This document shows, piece after piece, positions 53,017-63,275 of a stretch of 64,000 bases of DNA. Location: the NCBI GenBank assembly GCA_900475325.1, contig LS483371.1:4402001-4466000 (forward strand). Direction: 5' to 3'. How positions within the stretch are numbered: position 1 is the first letter of the stretch; every line of letters starts with the position of its first letter. The stretch is from Paucimonas lemoignei (GTDB lineage: Bacteria; Pseudomonadota; Gammaproteobacteria; Pseudomonadales; Pseudomonadaceae). The translations under genes and the position numbers were made by a program. The notes below the pieces were generated by a model. That model did no database searches and was not told the DNA's origin. It worked only from the letters and a program-made list of their open reading frames with translations.

Positions 53017-53688
53017 ATGCGCTTGAGAGCGGTTCTATTCGATATGGACGGCACCTTGCTCGACACCGCGCCGGACTTCATCGCGATTTGTCAGGCCATG
53101 CTGGCTGAACGCGGTTTCCCTGCGGTTGCCGACAAATTGATCCGCGATGAAATCTCCGGCGGCGCCAAGGCCATGGTGGCGGCGACCTTTGCCATGTCGC
53201 CCTCCGCCGAAGGCTTTGAAGCCCTGCGCCTGGAGTTTCTGGAACGCTATCAGCAAGACTGCGCCGTCCACAGCAAGCTGTTCGATGGCATGGCCGAGCT
53301 GCTGGCCGATATCGAAAAGGCCAATCTGATCTGGGGCGTGGTGACCAACAAGCCGGTGCGCTTCGCCCAGCCGATCATGGAGCAGCTGGGGCTTGCCGAG
53401 CGCTCGGCAGTGCTGATCTGCCCGGATCACGTGACCAACAGCAAGCCTGACCCGGAACCGCTGACCCTGGCGTGCAAGATGCTTGATCTGGATCCGGCCA
53501 GCGTGCTGTTTGTCGGGGATGATCTGCGCGACATCGAATCCGGTCGCGACGCGGGCACCAAAACCGCAGCTGTGCGCTACGGTTACATCCACCCCAATGA
53601 CAACCCGGACCACTGGGGCGCCGACGTGGTGGTGGATCACCCGCTGGAACTGCGCAAGGTGCTGGATAGCGCGCTGTGCAGCTGCTGA
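53017..53688 (+). CDS. mupP: N-acetylmuramic acid 6-phosphate phosphatase (HAD family)
   Basis: 223 residues. HAD motifs: [30 protein letters not shown] and [15 protein letters not shown]. The gene next to ubiG in Pseudomonas (PA3172) was long called phosphoglycolate phosphatase, but has been shown to act on MurNAc-6-phosphate in the cell-wall recycling route that bypasses de novo synthesis. Position and family support MupP; substrate cannot be seen from the sequence alone. Confidence 0.9.
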   Translation: MRLRAVLFDMDGTLLDTAPDFIAICQAMLAERGFPAVADKLIRDEISGGAKAMVAATFAMSPSAEGFEALRLEFLERYQQDCAVHSKLFDGMAELLADIEKANLIWGVVTNKPVRFAQPIMEQLGLAERSAVLICPDHVTNSKPDPEPLTLACKMLDLDPASVLFVGDDLRDIESGRDAGTKTAAVRYGYIHPNDNPDHWGADVVVDHPLELRKVLDSALCSC

Positions 53689-53700
53689 TCTCAGATTATC

Positions 53701-53804
53701 TGTAGGAGCTGCCAAAGGCTGCGAAGCGTTGTTAGAAGCATTGTTACTTGCGGCCCACTTGCGGCGACTGGCACATTTATTCGCAGCCTTCGGCAGCTCC
53801 TACA
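53701..53804. repeat. REP doublet (GTAGGAGCTGCC class) between mupP and yciK
   Basis: TGTAGGAGCTGCCAAAGGCT and an inverted copy ending GCCTTCGGCAGCTCCTACA flank about 52 bp. Confidence 0.85.
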
Positions 53805-53838
53805 GGGCCAGGGTTGCAGCAATTTCACGAGGTAACCC

Positions 53839-54579
53839 ATGTTCGATTACTCCCCTCGCCCGGATCTGCTCACTGGCCGTGTGATTCTTGTTACCGGCGC
53901 GGGACGCGGCATTGGTGCTGCGGCGGCGAAAACCTACGCGGCTCATGGCGCCACCGTCCTGCTGCTGGGCAAGACCGAGGCAAACCTGACTGCCGTCTAC
54001 GACGAAATCGAAGCCGCTGGACATCCTCAGCCTGCGGTCATTCCCTTCAACCTCGAAACCGCGTTGCCTCATCAATACGATGAGCTGGCAGCGATGATCG
54101 AGACTGAATTCGGCCACCTTGACGGCCTGCTGCACAACGCCTCGATCATTGGCCCGCGTACGCCGCTGGAGCAATTGTCCGGGGAAAACTTCATGCGCGT
54201 CATGCACATCAACGTCAACGCGATGTTCATGCTGACCACCACGTTGCTGCCGGTGCTCAAGCTGTCCAAGGACGCCTCGGTGGTGTTCACTTCCAGCAGT
54301 GTCGGCCGCAAGGGTCGCGCGTACTGGGGCGCTTATGGCGTGTCCAAATTCGCCACCGAAGGTCTGATGCAAACCCTTGCCGACGAGCTCGATACGGTTG
54401 CACCGGTGCGCTCCAACAGCATCAACCCCGGCGCTACCCGCACCAGCATGCGCGCCCAGGCTTACCCGGCAGAAAACCCGCTGAATAACCCGACGCCTGA
54501 AGAAATCATGCCGGTTTACCTCTACCTGATGGGCCCTGACAGCCAGGACGTCAATGGCCAGGCGCTCAACGCCCAATAA
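53839..54579 (+). CDS. YciK-family short-chain oxidoreductase
   Basis: 246 residues. Cofactor motif VTGAGRGIGAAAA, catalytic Ser in FTSSSVGRKG and the YxxxK in YGVSKFATEG. C-terminus SQDVNGQALNAQ is typical of YciK. The natural substrate is unknown. It follows ubiG-mupP in the usual Pseudomonas order. Confidence 0.9.
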   Translation: MFDYSPRPDLLTGRVILVTGAGRGIGAAAAKTYAAHGATVLLLGKTEANLTAVYDEIEAAGHPQPAVIPFNLETALPHQYDELAAMIETEFGHLDGLLHNASIIGPRTPLEQLSGENFMRVMHINVNAMFMLTTTLLPVLKLSKDASVVFTSSSVGRKGRAYWGAYGVSKFATEGLMQTLADELDTVAPVRSNSINPGATRTSMRAQAYPAENPLNNPTPEEIMPVYLYLMGPDSQDVNGQALNAQ

Positions 54580-54591
54580 CCGCAGTGATTC

Positions 54592-54626
54592 AACTGCATT
54601 GATGCACTATCAATGCAGTTTATTTT
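54592..54626 (+). terminator. Rho-independent terminator after yciK
   Basis: AACTGCATTGAT and ATCAATGCAGTT are perfect 12-bp arms around GCACT, followed by TATTTT. It starts 12 bp after the yciK stop. Confidence 0.9.
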
Positions 54627-54770
54627 CCACAGCAAAGTGGCGGTGACTGAGGTTTCGGGATTGAGTTCAAAGTAGTTATGAAAAGGATCTTTTTATAATT
54701 AAATGAACTGGATTAGCAAAAGCCTGCTCTAACTCAGCCAATCCAACCATATGTGCTGAGGAGTGAGACC

Positions 54771-55703
54771 ATGATTTCTCCTACCCAGACTAACGCTATT
54801 GACTTTGATGCTGCCAAGTTAAGACGACTGGGCTTTGGCGTTCGACAGAATCAGAACCCTTCGGAGCCGCCCATCGATCTTGAACAGTTGACGCAACAGC
54901 TCAGTCTGCAGCTGCAGACCAGTCTGGAAGCAGAGAAAATCCTCGGAATCTTTTTCCAGGGCGTTCAGCGTCTGCTGTCGATCAAATCGTTGACGTACGA
55001 TCACCGGGACAGCGATCTGCGGTTGCAACTGGGCAGTCGCGGCAGCCATCGGGTGCATTACAGCCTGAGCAACGATGGCGAACACCTGGGCACCCTGCTG
55101 TTCCAGCTGGATGAAAAGTTGACCGAGCAAGAACTGGTGACCATGGAGTCACTGCTGGCGTGCCTGCTGTTTCCCATGCGTAACGCCCTGCTCTATCGCG
55201 CGGCGACCCAGAGTGCACTGCGTGACCCGTTGACGGGCACAGGCAACCGGATTGCCATGGATCAGACGCTGCTGCGCGAGATCGAAGTTGCGCGACGCCA
55301 CGCCCAGCCGTTGTCTCTGCTGATGCTGGACATCGACCACTTCAAGAAGGTCAACGATACCTACGGCCACTCGACCGGTGACGAAGTACTCAGGTCCATT
55401 GCCAGGACCATCAAAGGTCAGTTGCGCAATATCGACCGGGTGTTTCGCTATGGCGGAGAAGAGTTTCTGGTCCTGCTGTCCAACACCGACCGCGAAGCGG
55501 CCGGCATGATCGGCGAACGGCTGCGCCAGAGCGCCCATGAACTGGCCTACCCACTGCTGGATCACAGCCTGGAGCTGACCATCAGCCTGGGCTGCTCGAC
55601 CCTGCTGCCGGCGGAGTCCGCCGACAGCCTGCTGCGCCGCGCCGACAACGCGCTCTATGTCGCCAAGCGCGAAGGCCGCAATCGGCTGGCAATGGCGAGC
55701 TAA
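54771..55703 (+). CDS. Diguanylate cyclase (GGDEF)
   Basis: 310 residues from the ATG at 54771, preceded by AGGAG; an in-frame GTG at 54753 is less likely. The N-terminal ~145 residues are a soluble, unrecognised sensor region. The GGDEF domain has DPLTGTGNRIAMDQTL, DIDHFKKVNDTYGH and the active site GGEEF. RNID five residues before it is an RxxD inhibitory site. It should make cyclic-di-GMP in the cytoplasm under product inhibition. Its stop is 4 bp from the stop of the convergent next gene. Confidence 0.92.
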   Translation: MISPTQTNAIDFDAAKLRRLGFGVRQNQNPSEPPIDLEQLTQQLSLQLQTSLEAEKILGIFFQGVQRLLSIKSLTYDHRDSDLRLQLGSRGSHRVHYSLSNDGEHLGTLLFQLDEKLTEQELVTMESLLACLLFPMRNALLYRAATQSALRDPLTGTGNRIAMDQTLLREIEVARRHAQPLSLLMLDIDHFKKVNDTYGHSTGDEVLRSIARTIKGQLRNIDRVFRYGGEEFLVLLSNTDREAAGMIGERLRQSAHELAYPLLDHSLELTISLGCSTLLPAESADSLLRRADNALYVAKREGRNRLAMAS

Positions 55704-55707
55704 CGGT

Positions 55708-56493
55708 TCAATTCTCCAGTTCCGCTACTCGAGCACGAGGTGCCTTGGCCTTGTCCAGTTGCAGGCAGTGTTCGAGAAACAGGTACATGTAGTCATAACT
55801 TTTGGTCACCGCCTGGCGCAGCTCGGCTTGCAGCTGCTGACTGGGATTGTTGCCCGCCAGGGTGCAGATAATCTCCAGCGCTTCCCAAGGGTGAGAGTCA
55901 TCGTACTGAGCGTGCATCTTCAGCCACTTCATGGCGCGCTTGCGCGACTCCTCGGGGAATGCCTCGGCATAGTCGCCGCTGGAGCAGACCACCGCTGACC
56001 ATTCTCCCGTGGCACCCTCAATGGCGTAATTGGTTGCCGCGATCCCGACGATCAGCGAATCGGACGCACTGGTGTGCCAGCACCAATGGCTCAGCGCGTG
56101 CAGTTCAGGGGAAACGTGCTGCGCCTTGAGATCCTCCAGGCTGACCCCGTGAGCCTCACTCCAGTTAACCCAATAATCGGCATGGTTGAGCTCGACGCGA
56201 ATATTGCGCATCAACCAGCGACGCGCCATGTCTTCACCAGGGTGCCGTGCGAAGCGGGTTTTGGCCAGGTTGTTGGCCATGTAAATGGCGAACTGCTCGA
56301 CCACAGGCCAGCCGCCAATCAGGTACTGACGCATGATTCGGGGGCTCAGGCTGGCATCGCGCATGCGTTGATAAAGCTCATGCTCAACCACGCGGGCCTT
56401 TGCATAGCTGCAATCCTTGATCAACTGTTGTGCCCAAGCCGGATAACTGCTGGCTTCCATGAGCGGACCGGTTCTGCTGAAAGTATCGATCAC
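55708..56493 (-). CDS. Heme-oxygenase-like (TenA/PqqC-fold) diiron protein
   Basis: 261 all-helical residues with repeated Glu/His candidates for metal binding: VVEHELYQRM, NIRVELNHADYWVNW, NYAIEGATGEWSAV and DDSHPWEALEII. This pattern fits the heme-oxygenase-like diiron oxidase family, related to TenA, PqqC and CADD. The substrate is unknown. It lies 30 bp downstream of the GGDEF-EAL gene on the same strand, so the two are probably one operon. Confidence 0.8.
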   Translation of the reverse strand: MIDTFSRTGPLMEASSYPAWAQQLIKDCSYAKARVVEHELYQRMRDASLSPRIMRQYLIGGWPVVEQFAIYMANNLAKTRFARHPGEDMARRWLMRNIRVELNHADYWVNWSEAHGVSLEDLKAQHVSPELHALSHWCWHTSASDSLIVGIAATNYAIEGATGEWSAVVCSSGDYAEAFPEESRKRAMKWLKMHAQYDDSHPWEALEIICTLAGNNPSQQLQAELRQAVTKSYDYMYLFLEHCLQLDKAKAPRARVAELEN

Positions 56494-56523
56494 TGTGTAG
56501 CTCCTTCGTTTGTAGTGATTGGC

Positions 56524-58989
56524 TTAGCGAAATGTTCCCGGAGTGCTGAAAAGTTGTGGAGCGGCCCGCGCAGGCCGTGGATGCAGGCTTGCACAGGTAA
56601 AGGGTTGCGGCCGTTCAATGAGGTAACCCTGGGCGTAATCGACACCGATTTCTCGCAGGGCCATTTCGATCTGTGGCGTCTCGACAAACTCCGCGATAGT
56701 GCGCTTGCCCATGACGTGACCGATGTGATTGATGACCTCCACCATAGCCCGGTTGATCGGGTTGTCGAGCATGTCTTTGACGAACCCCCCATCGATCTTC
56801 AAGTAATCCACAGGCAAATGCTTGAGGTAAGCGAATGACGACATGCCAGCGCAGAAGTCATCCAGAGAGAACTCGCAACCCAGTGCCTTAAGCTCGTTGA
56901 TGAAGCGTATGGCGCTGCCCAGGTTGCTGATCGCACTGGTCTCGGTGATTTCAAAACAGATCAGCGAGGGCGCAATGTCGAACGCTCTGAACTGCTGCTT
57001 GATGTATTCGAGAAACGCCTCATCACCGATGCTCGACCCCGACAGGTTGATCGCACAGACCGCCATGGGCCCGCTATGGCGAGCTTCCGCCAGACAGCGG
57101 GCGACCACGCTGAAGACATTTCTGACCACCCAGCGATCGATCGAGGTCATCAGGCCATAGCGCTCTGCGGCGGGGATAAAGCTGTCTGGCAGAATGATCT
57201 GGCCGCTTTCATCGTGCAGGCGGATCAGGATTTCAATATGCCCTCTATCGTGTTCGCCCCTGATGCCGATGGGCGCGATCTGCTGGGCATAGAGGCAGAA
57301 CCGGTTCTCGTCCAGCGCCACATGCAGACGCTGAATCCACGCCATCTCGCCAAAGCGTACCGACACTTCCGAATCGTCGGCGTGATAGACCTGCACGCGA
57401 TTGCGGCCCTTTTCCTTGGCCATGTAGCAGGCCATGTCCGCTGAGCGCAGGGACGCTTCCAGGGTGGTCGGCATCTGCGAGATATGCACCAAGCCGATGC
57501 TCACCGTACTGACGAAGGGCCTGCCCTTCCAGACGAAGTTCAGGCTTTGCACGGTCTGACGCAAATGGTTGGCAATATCCTCGCCGACCTCCGGCGGGCA
57601 GTGTTGCAGCAGGACGCCAAACTCGTCGCCTCCCAAACGCGCCAGGGTATCGCCTTCGCGCAGGCCCTGTTGCAGCACGGTGCAGATGTGCCGCAACAGT
57701 TCGTCACCCGCCGCATGCCCGCTGGTGTCATTGACCAGCTTGAACTGGTCCAGGTCCAGGTACATCAGCGAATGCTGGCGCGGCTGGCGCGCCGGGTCCT
57801 GAAGGGCCAGTTCCAGGCGATATTCGAACTCGCGACGGTTGGCCAGGCCGGTCAGGGCGTCATGGGTCGCCTGCCAGGACAGGTTGGCGATGTACTGCCG
57901 CTCCTGCGTCATGTCATGCAGCACCAGCACTGTACCGCTGACGTTGCCATCGGTGAAAATCGGCGAGCCCACCAGGGCCACTGAAACCGTGCTGCCATCC
58001 AGACGCTGGATCAGTTTGGAGTGCTCACTGCTGCCGCTGAGCTTGCCGCTCAGAATGTGCTCGATCAGGGTCGAACTGTCTTTCTGGTCGTTTTCGTCCA
58101 GCAGGTTGAATAACGCAGCCAGCGGCAAACCGCTGGCCTGGGCGTTCTTCCAGTGCGTCAGATTCTCCGCCGCCGGGTTCATGTAAACGATCGAGCCTTC
58201 GACATCAGTGGTGATAACGCCGTCGCCGATGGACTCCAGAGTCACTTGAGCGCGTTCTTTTTCGACCTGCAGGGCGTCAGCAAACGCGTGTCTTTGCGCC
58301 AGCAACTTGTGGGTGCGCAGCAACGCCAGAAGAATCAGCACCACGGCGGTGGCCAGGTTGACCACCAACAGGAGGCGCAAAATCCCTCTGGACCCGTCGC
58401 CCAAGGCATTACTGAAAGCCCTGGCGACAGGCGTCACGCGTTGATTGATCGACGTGATCTGCTGGCGCCACTGTAGCATCTGGGCATCGCTCACCTGGCC
58501 GGACAAGATACCTGCGTGCATTTGCTGAGCGACGTCATCAAGCTGCAACAGAAACTCATCCCCGACAATCCACTGGTCGATGGCTTGCTTCATGTAGTTG
58601 AATTCACGGAAATTCAGGTACAGCCATATGATGCTGTCCACGTCATCAGGGTGATTGCCGCCCTGCAGCGCGCCCTGGCGAGCCAAACCACGATCAGGCT
58701 CGGGCTGGTCCAGCGCCATGCGCAGGATATGCCCACCTTTGGGGATGGCGATGGCCTGTTCATAACGACGGTGGTCGGTTTCGTTGTGATCCTGGGCGTA
58801 GAGGTTGAGGTAGTAGATGGCGTCCTTCTGGCCTTTGGACCACAGGCTCTCGCCCGCCACATAGCTACGCACCGCCGACAGCATATAAAGGCTGACGCAC
58901 CCCAGTAGCGCCTGAAACAACGCAACCGCAATAAAAGGCCAGACGATGCCCAACAAACGGGGCTTTCCGAGGATCCGCTTTTGCTTCAT
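56524..58989 (-). CDS. Membrane PAS-GGDEF-EAL cyclic-di-GMP protein
   Basis: 821 residues. Two membrane helices (about 15-38 and 205-225) bracket a periplasmic helical sensor. A PAS domain (about 240-360, GDGVITTDVEGSIVYMNPAA) and a GGDEF domain with intact LARLGGDEFGVLL and an RxxD site (REGD) follow. The EAL domain reads EIL at the signature (HIEILIRLHDESG) but keeps NLSG, FEITET, LDDFCAGMSSFAYLKH, DYLKIDG, AEFVE and DYAQGY. Both activities are therefore possible; the EAL signature is a non-standard variant with the key Glu kept. The usual DDFGTG is DDFCAG. Confidence 0.92.
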   Translation of the reverse strand: MKQKRILGKPRLLGIVWPFIAVALFQALLGCVSLYMLSAVRSYVAGESLWSKGQKDAIYYLNLYAQDHNETDHRRYEQAIAIPKGGHILRMALDQPEPDRGLARQGALQGGNHPDDVDSIIWLYLNFREFNYMKQAIDQWIVGDEFLLQLDDVAQQMHAGILSGQVSDAQMLQWRQQITSINQRVTPVARAFSNALGDGSRGILRLLLVVNLATAVVLILLALLRTHKLLAQRHAFADALQVEKERAQVTLESIGDGVITTDVEGSIVYMNPAAENLTHWKNAQASGLPLAALFNLLDENDQKDSSTLIEHILSGKLSGSSEHSKLIQRLDGSTVSVALVGSPIFTDGNVSGTVLVLHDMTQERQYIANLSWQATHDALTGLANRREFEYRLELALQDPARQPRQHSLMYLDLDQFKLVNDTSGHAAGDELLRHICTVLQQGLREGDTLARLGGDEFGVLLQHCPPEVGEDIANHLRQTVQSLNFVWKGRPFVSTVSIGLVHISQMPTTLEASLRSADMACYMAKEKGRNRVQVYHADDSEVSVRFGEMAWIQRLHVALDENRFCLYAQQIAPIGIRGEHDRGHIEILIRLHDESGQIILPDSFIPAAERYGLMTSIDRWVVRNVFSVVARCLAEARHSGPMAVCAINLSGSSIGDEAFLEYIKQQFRAFDIAPSLICFEITETSAISNLGSAIRFINELKALGCEFSLDDFCAGMSSFAYLKHLPVDYLKIDGGFVKDMLDNPINRAMVEVINHIGHVMGKRTIAEFVETPQIEMALREIGVDYAQGYLIERPQPFTCASLHPRPARAAPQLFSTPGTFR

Positions 58990-59256
58990 GGGTTCCCTTT
59001 CATAAGCAATGCCAGAGGCTCAAAATGCCGTCGGATCAACAATCATTCAGACCACAGACTAGGTCATAAATCCTTACAGACAAGCGTGCATTTGTCTCAA
59101 TTCTGAGCACGCTACCGCCCCGTATCACAACAATACGGATGCTGGCGAGGTTTAGAAAAAGAACAACGGGTGAAACAGCTGAGACAACGCTGTTAGCAAA
59201 TTGACACTAGTATCAAGAAAGACGTTAAAGATGCGCTTGGCAAGGTAGCCCGGAAA

Positions 59257-61095
59257 TTAAATGTGCTGCAAGTGGCCGTACAGTTTCGCGTAGAGCCCGC
59301 CATCGGCGATCAATTGCTGATGATCACCCTGCTCGGCAATCTTCCCACCGTCGAACACCAGCACCCGGTCTGCCTGCTTAACGGCCGACAGGCGGTGGGC
59401 AATGATCAGCGTGGTACGGCCATCGAGAAAGCGCGCCAACGCCTGATGCAGGCTGTATTCCGTCGCTGCATCCAGCGCCGACGTGGCTTCGTCGAGAATC
59501 ACCACCCGGGGATCGGCCAGCACCATGCGCGCAATCGCCAGGCGCTGGCGCTGGCCCCCGGACAAGCGCACGCCCGAACGGCCTACGATGCTGTCCAGCC
59601 CTTGAGGCAAGGCGCGAATCGTTGATTCAAGCTGGGCAATTTCCAGCGCCCGCCAGCAGGCGTCATCACTGCGCTCGCGGCCCATGGTCAGGTTGGCGCG
59701 CACGGTATCGTTGAACAACGCCGGGTGCTGGAGCACCACCGCGACGTTTTCCCGGATGGTTTCCAGGCCGATGTCTTGCTGGCTTGCGCCGCCAAAATGG
59801 ATGGTCCCTGACTGGGCGGTGTACAAGCCGAGCAGCAACTGCACCAGGGTACTTTTGCCGCCACCGCTGGCCCCGACAATCGCGACCTTCTCGCCGGGCG
59901 CGATGCTCAGGTTCATCTGATCAAGGATGTTGTCTTCGCCGTAGCCAAAGGTCAGACCTCGGATGTCGATCCCGACGGTTTTCTGTCCGGCAAACGGGTC
60001 AACCCCGCCGCGATACTGTGGCTCATCGGCCCGCGACAACAACTCGTTGATCCGGGTCAACGCGCCACCTGCGGCGTAATACGCATATTGCAGGTTCAGC
60101 AGCTGCTCCACCGGCCCGATCATGAACCACAGGTAACTGAACACCGCCAGCATCTGGCCAATCGACAGGTCAGAGAACAACACGGTGAGCATGGCCGCGG
60201 CACGAAACACATCGATACCAAACTGGAACAATAAGCCGCTGGCACGGTTGGAGGCGTCGCTTTTCCACTGGGAGGCAACCGCATAATCGCGCACTTCCCT
60301 GGCCTTCACCCCAAGGCGGCCGAGGAAATAACCCTGCCGATTACCCGCCCGCACTTCCTGGATAGAATCCAGGGTTTCAGTCAGTGCCTGAGTGAAGCGC
60401 GAGGTGCTGTCGTTTTCCTGTTTCTTCAGGTGCTTGACCCGCTTGCCCAACTGCACCGTGGCGTAAATCACCAGCGGGTTGAACAGCAGAATCAGCAACG
60501 CCAGCTTCCAGTGCATCCACATCAGGATCGAAGCCGTACCGGTCAAGGTGAGCATCGCGACCAGAAAACGGCTGAGGGTGTCGCCGATGAATTTGTCGAG
60601 GGTGTCCAGATCGGTGACCAGGTGAGTCGTCACCGTACCGCCACCCAGGCTTTCGTATTCGCCCAGGGAAATACGCTTGAGGCGCTCGATCAAACGAATG
60701 CGCACCCGATAGACGACGTCCTTGGACAGCCTGGCGAACAGCTTGGCCTGAATGACGTTGAACACCAACGCGCCGACGCGCAGGGTGAAGGTCAGCAACA
60801 GCATCAGGCCGATGTACCCGGCGGGTTTTTGCAGGCCCTCCGGCAGCAGGTGATTCATGAACTTGAGCGCGGCATCGCCATGGCCCAGCAGCACTTCATC
60901 CACCAGCAACGGCAGCAACAACGGAATGGGGACGGTGCAGAGCGTCGCGAGAACCGCCACGCCATTGGCGATCCACAAGGCTTTTTTATGGCGCGATGCC
61001 AAGCGCCTGATTTCAGCCCAACTCAACCGATCAAAGACTCCGCCCTGCCCGGCCGACGTGTCGCCGCTGTCATGGGAAGGCTCACGCACCGGCAT
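59257..61095 (-). CDS. ABC-type exporter, half-transporter (MsbA-like architecture)
   Basis: 612 residues: six membrane helices fused to an ATPase. Walker A GASGGGKSTLVQLLLG, signature LSGGQRQRLAIARM, Walker B VVILDEATSALD and switch His in IIAHRLSAV. It works as a homodimer or with another half. The cargo is unknown. Its start overlaps the DsbA-like gene by 14 bp, which ties it to the trhO-dsbA-like transcript. Confidence 0.92.
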   Translation of the reverse strand: MPVREPSHDSGDTSAGQGGVFDRLSWAEIRRLASRHKKALWIANGVAVLATLCTVPIPLLLPLLVDEVLLGHGDAALKFMNHLLPEGLQKPAGYIGLMLLLTFTLRVGALVFNVIQAKLFARLSKDVVYRVRIRLIERLKRISLGEYESLGGGTVTTHLVTDLDTLDKFIGDTLSRFLVAMLTLTGTASILMWMHWKLALLILLFNPLVIYATVQLGKRVKHLKKQENDSTSRFTQALTETLDSIQEVRAGNRQGYFLGRLGVKAREVRDYAVASQWKSDASNRASGLLFQFGIDVFRAAAMLTVLFSDLSIGQMLAVFSYLWFMIGPVEQLLNLQYAYYAAGGALTRINELLSRADEPQYRGGVDPFAGQKTVGIDIRGLTFGYGEDNILDQMNLSIAPGEKVAIVGASGGGKSTLVQLLLGLYTAQSGTIHFGGASQQDIGLETIRENVAVVLQHPALFNDTVRANLTMGRERSDDACWRALEIAQLESTIRALPQGLDSIVGRSGVRLSGGQRQRLAIARMVLADPRVVILDEATSALDAATEYSLHQALARFLDGRTTLIIAHRLSAVKQADRVLVFDGGKIAEQGDHQQLIADGGLYAKLYGHLQHI

Positions 61096-61717
61096 TACGC
61101 TCCAGCCAGCGGCCCAGCAGTGGCGACAGTGCTTCCAACGACTGATAGCCGTTGGTCAGCAACGCCAACTGACCGTCGCGTTCAGCCAGCAGGGTCGGAA
61201 AACCGGCAATGCCCAGGTCCTGCACCCAGGCAAAATCAGCCTGAGTCGCGGCCACCTGGTCGGCGCTGTCGAACGCCTCGGCAAACTCGATACGCGGCAG
61301 GCCCGCCTGCTCGGCGAGTTCGGTCAGGACCGAGGCCTTGGTGACGTCACGTCCCTGGACGTAAAACGCTTGCTGAATCAGGCGCACCAGCGTCCAGGAA
61401 AACTCAGGATCAAGCTGCTGCGCCGCCACAATCGCCCGGCACGCAGGTTCGGTGTCGTAGACAAAGCCGTCGGGCAAGGCGCCCTCGAAACGGAACGTCT
61501 GACCCGTGGTTTCAGCTACGGCCTGCCAATGCTCAAGGATGTAGCGGCGAGTGGAAGGGTCCAGCGCCGCGCCACTGCCCGTGCGCAAACCGCCCATCAC
61601 CAGGTGCAGCGACACGCCACTGGCCTGCGCCTGCTCGACCAAGGCCTTCGCCACATCGGCAAAGCCCCAGCACCAGGAACACATCGGGTCCATCACATAG
61701 AGCAGGCGCGCGGACAT
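61082..61717 (-). CDS. DsbA-family (FrnE-like) thiol oxidoreductase
   Basis: 211 residues. The redox motif CSWC is near the N-terminus (YVMDPMCSWCWGFADV), with a helical insert and a cis-Pro region (LGIAGFPTLLAERDG). No signal peptide is seen, so it is cytoplasmic, as for FrnE-like proteins. Start is 3 bp after the trhO stop. The substrate is unknown. Confidence 0.88.
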   Translation of the reverse strand: MSARLLYVMDPMCSWCWGFADVAKALVEQAQASGVSLHLVMGGLRTGSGAALDPSTRRYILEHWQAVAETTGQTFRFEGALPDGFVYDTEPACRAIVAAQQLDPEFSWTLVRLIQQAFYVQGRDVTKASVLTELAEQAGLPRIEFAEAFDSADQVAATQADFAWVQDLGIAGFPTLLAERDGQLALLTNGYQSLEALSPLLGRWLERNAGA

Positions 61718-61720
61718 GGG

Positions 61721-62710
61721 TCAGGCCTCGTCTGGCTGGTGGTCTTTCAGGCTGTCTTGCAGGCGATCTTCCAAACGATAATTGCGACCAATCGGGTGGG
61801 GCTGGTTACGCGCCTTGGCCAGATCAATCTGCTTCTGCCGATCAATCGCACTGCGGCGGGTCTTCTCACTCAGGCTGTCCCAGCAATGAGGGCAACTGAC
61901 GCCTGGGGTGTAATGCTCGCTGGCACGGTCTTCAGCGCTGATCGGCGTGCGGCACGCATGGCATTGATCGTAGTCGCCCTCGGTCAGGTCGTGACGCACG
62001 GTCACCCGATTATCGAAAACGAAACAATCACCGCGCCACAGGCTTTCATCCTGAGGCACTTCTTCCAGGTACTTGAGAATCCCGCCCTTGAGGTGGAAAA
62101 CCTCGCCATAGCCTTCGCTCAACATAAAGCTGGAGGCCTTTTCACACCGAATGCCGCCGGTGCAGAACATAGCGACTTTCTTGTGTACGTCGGGGTTGAA
62201 GTTGGCTTTGACGTACTCCGGAAACTCACGAAAGGTCGTGGTCTTGGGATCGATGGCGCCTTCGAAGGTGCCGATGGACACCTCGTAGTCGTTACGGGTG
62301 TCGATCACCAGCACTTCCGGGTCGCTGATGATGGCGTTCCAGTCCTTGGGGTCGACATAGGTGCCGACGGCCTTGTTCGGGTCGACGCCTTCAACGCCCA
62401 GGGTGACGATCTCTTTTTTGAGCTTGACCTTGGTGCGGTAGAACGGCTGCTCGTCGCAGTACGATTCCTTGTGATCGATGTCGATCATGCGCGGGTCTTT
62501 TTTCAGCCAGGCTAGCAGGCCGTCGATGCCTTCGCGGGTGCCGGACACAGTGCCGTTGATGCCTTCGTCGGCAATCAGCAAGGTGCCTTTGATGCCGTTA
62601 TCGACCATGGCCTGAAGCAGCGGCTCGCGCAGTTCGACGTAGTCGCTGAGGGTGACGAATTTGTATAGCGCCGCTACGACGATCGGTTGATTGATCGGCT
62701 GTTGTGTCAT
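61721..62710 (-). CDS. trhO: tRNA uridine(34) hydroxylase TrhO (rhodanese-like)
   Basis: 329 residues of the YceA family: an N-terminal ferredoxin-like domain ([23 protein letters not shown]), a rhodanese domain ([17 protein letters not shown], catalytic Cys in [13 protein letters not shown]) and a C-terminal zinc-type segment (CHACRTPIS ... CPHCWDSL). It performs oxygen-dependent 5-hydroxylation of U34 in certain tRNAs. Confidence 0.95.
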   Translation of the reverse strand: MTQQPINQPIVVAALYKFVTLSDYVELREPLLQAMVDNGIKGTLLIADEGINGTVSGTREGIDGLLAWLKKDPRMIDIDHKESYCDEQPFYRTKVKLKKEIVTLGVEGVDPNKAVGTYVDPKDWNAIISDPEVLVIDTRNDYEVSIGTFEGAIDPKTTTFREFPEYVKANFNPDVHKKVAMFCTGGIRCEKASSFMLSEGYGEVFHLKGGILKYLEEVPQDESLWRGDCFVFDNRVTVRHDLTEGDYDQCHACRTPISAEDRASEHYTPGVSCPHCWDSLSEKTRRSAIDRQKQIDLAKARNQPHPIGRNYRLEDRLQDSLKDHQPDEA

Positions 62711-62883
62711 GTGTTTCTCCAGGTGGCGACCCTCGCAAAGGGCCTACCGGATGTTGGGAATTCGATAGAAATGCGCCGGGGGTGTGGCGTGGGGGCGGAT
62801 TCTAGCAAAAATGGGGGGTGGGGATAAGTCGTGTATTTTCTGGATTGGTCTGTGTGTATATCCATTGCTGCGGTAACGGCTGC

Positions 62884-63130
62884 TTATGGTTGCGCCCTTA
62901 CGGCGCCTCACTTTTGAAGCCCAAAAGTAAGCAAAAGGCTCTTGCCCCACCACTCGGCACCTCGCCTAGGCTCGGTGTACCCGACCGCAGACCTTGAACC
63001 GTGGGCCGCCGCGAAGGGCCATCCCTGGCCCAGCGCGGCTAACCCGGCGTCCTGCCGGGTTGCCCACGGTTCAAGGCCCGCGTTCGGCCAGCGTGGTTTG
63101 ACGGGGCGCCAAGATCAAAAGCAAAAGCAA
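62884..63130. repeat. Left arm of a ~250-bp imperfect inverted repeat
   Basis: Runs from TTATGGTTGCGCCCTTACGG to GACGGGGCGCCAAGATCAAA. It matches the inverse of 63376-63650 in many blocks (for example GGGCCATCCCTGGCCCA, CGTGGTTTGACGGGGCGCC). The 1,008-bp gap between trhO and bolA (62711-63718) holds only this element, REPs and short tandem repeats. Confidence 0.85.
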
Positions 63131-63159
63131 AAGCAGATCAAGATCAAGATCAAGATCAA
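63117..63159. repeat. Short tandem repeats AAAAGC x3 and GATCAA x4
   Basis: Three AAAAGC units (63117-63134) run into four GATCAA units (63136-63159). Related but unexpanded sequence (TTTTGATTTGGCTTTTGATC) occurs at the matching end of the right arm. Confidence 0.9.
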
Positions 63160-63190
63160 GGGCTGGATGGTTGGCGCTACGTGAATTGAG

Positions 63191-63251
63191 GTAGGAGCTG
63201 CCGAAGGCTGCGAAGGCGGCTACCGATTCGCAGCCTTCGGCAGCTCCTACA
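63191..63251. repeat. REP doublet (GTAGGAGCTGCCGAAGG class)
   Basis: A compact pair: GTAGGAGCTGCCGAAGGCTG and its exact inverse ending GGCAGCTCCTAC with about 15 bp between. It lies in the loop of the large inverted repeat. Confidence 0.92.
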
Positions 63252-63275
63252 GAAATTTGCGCACACCACCGGTTC

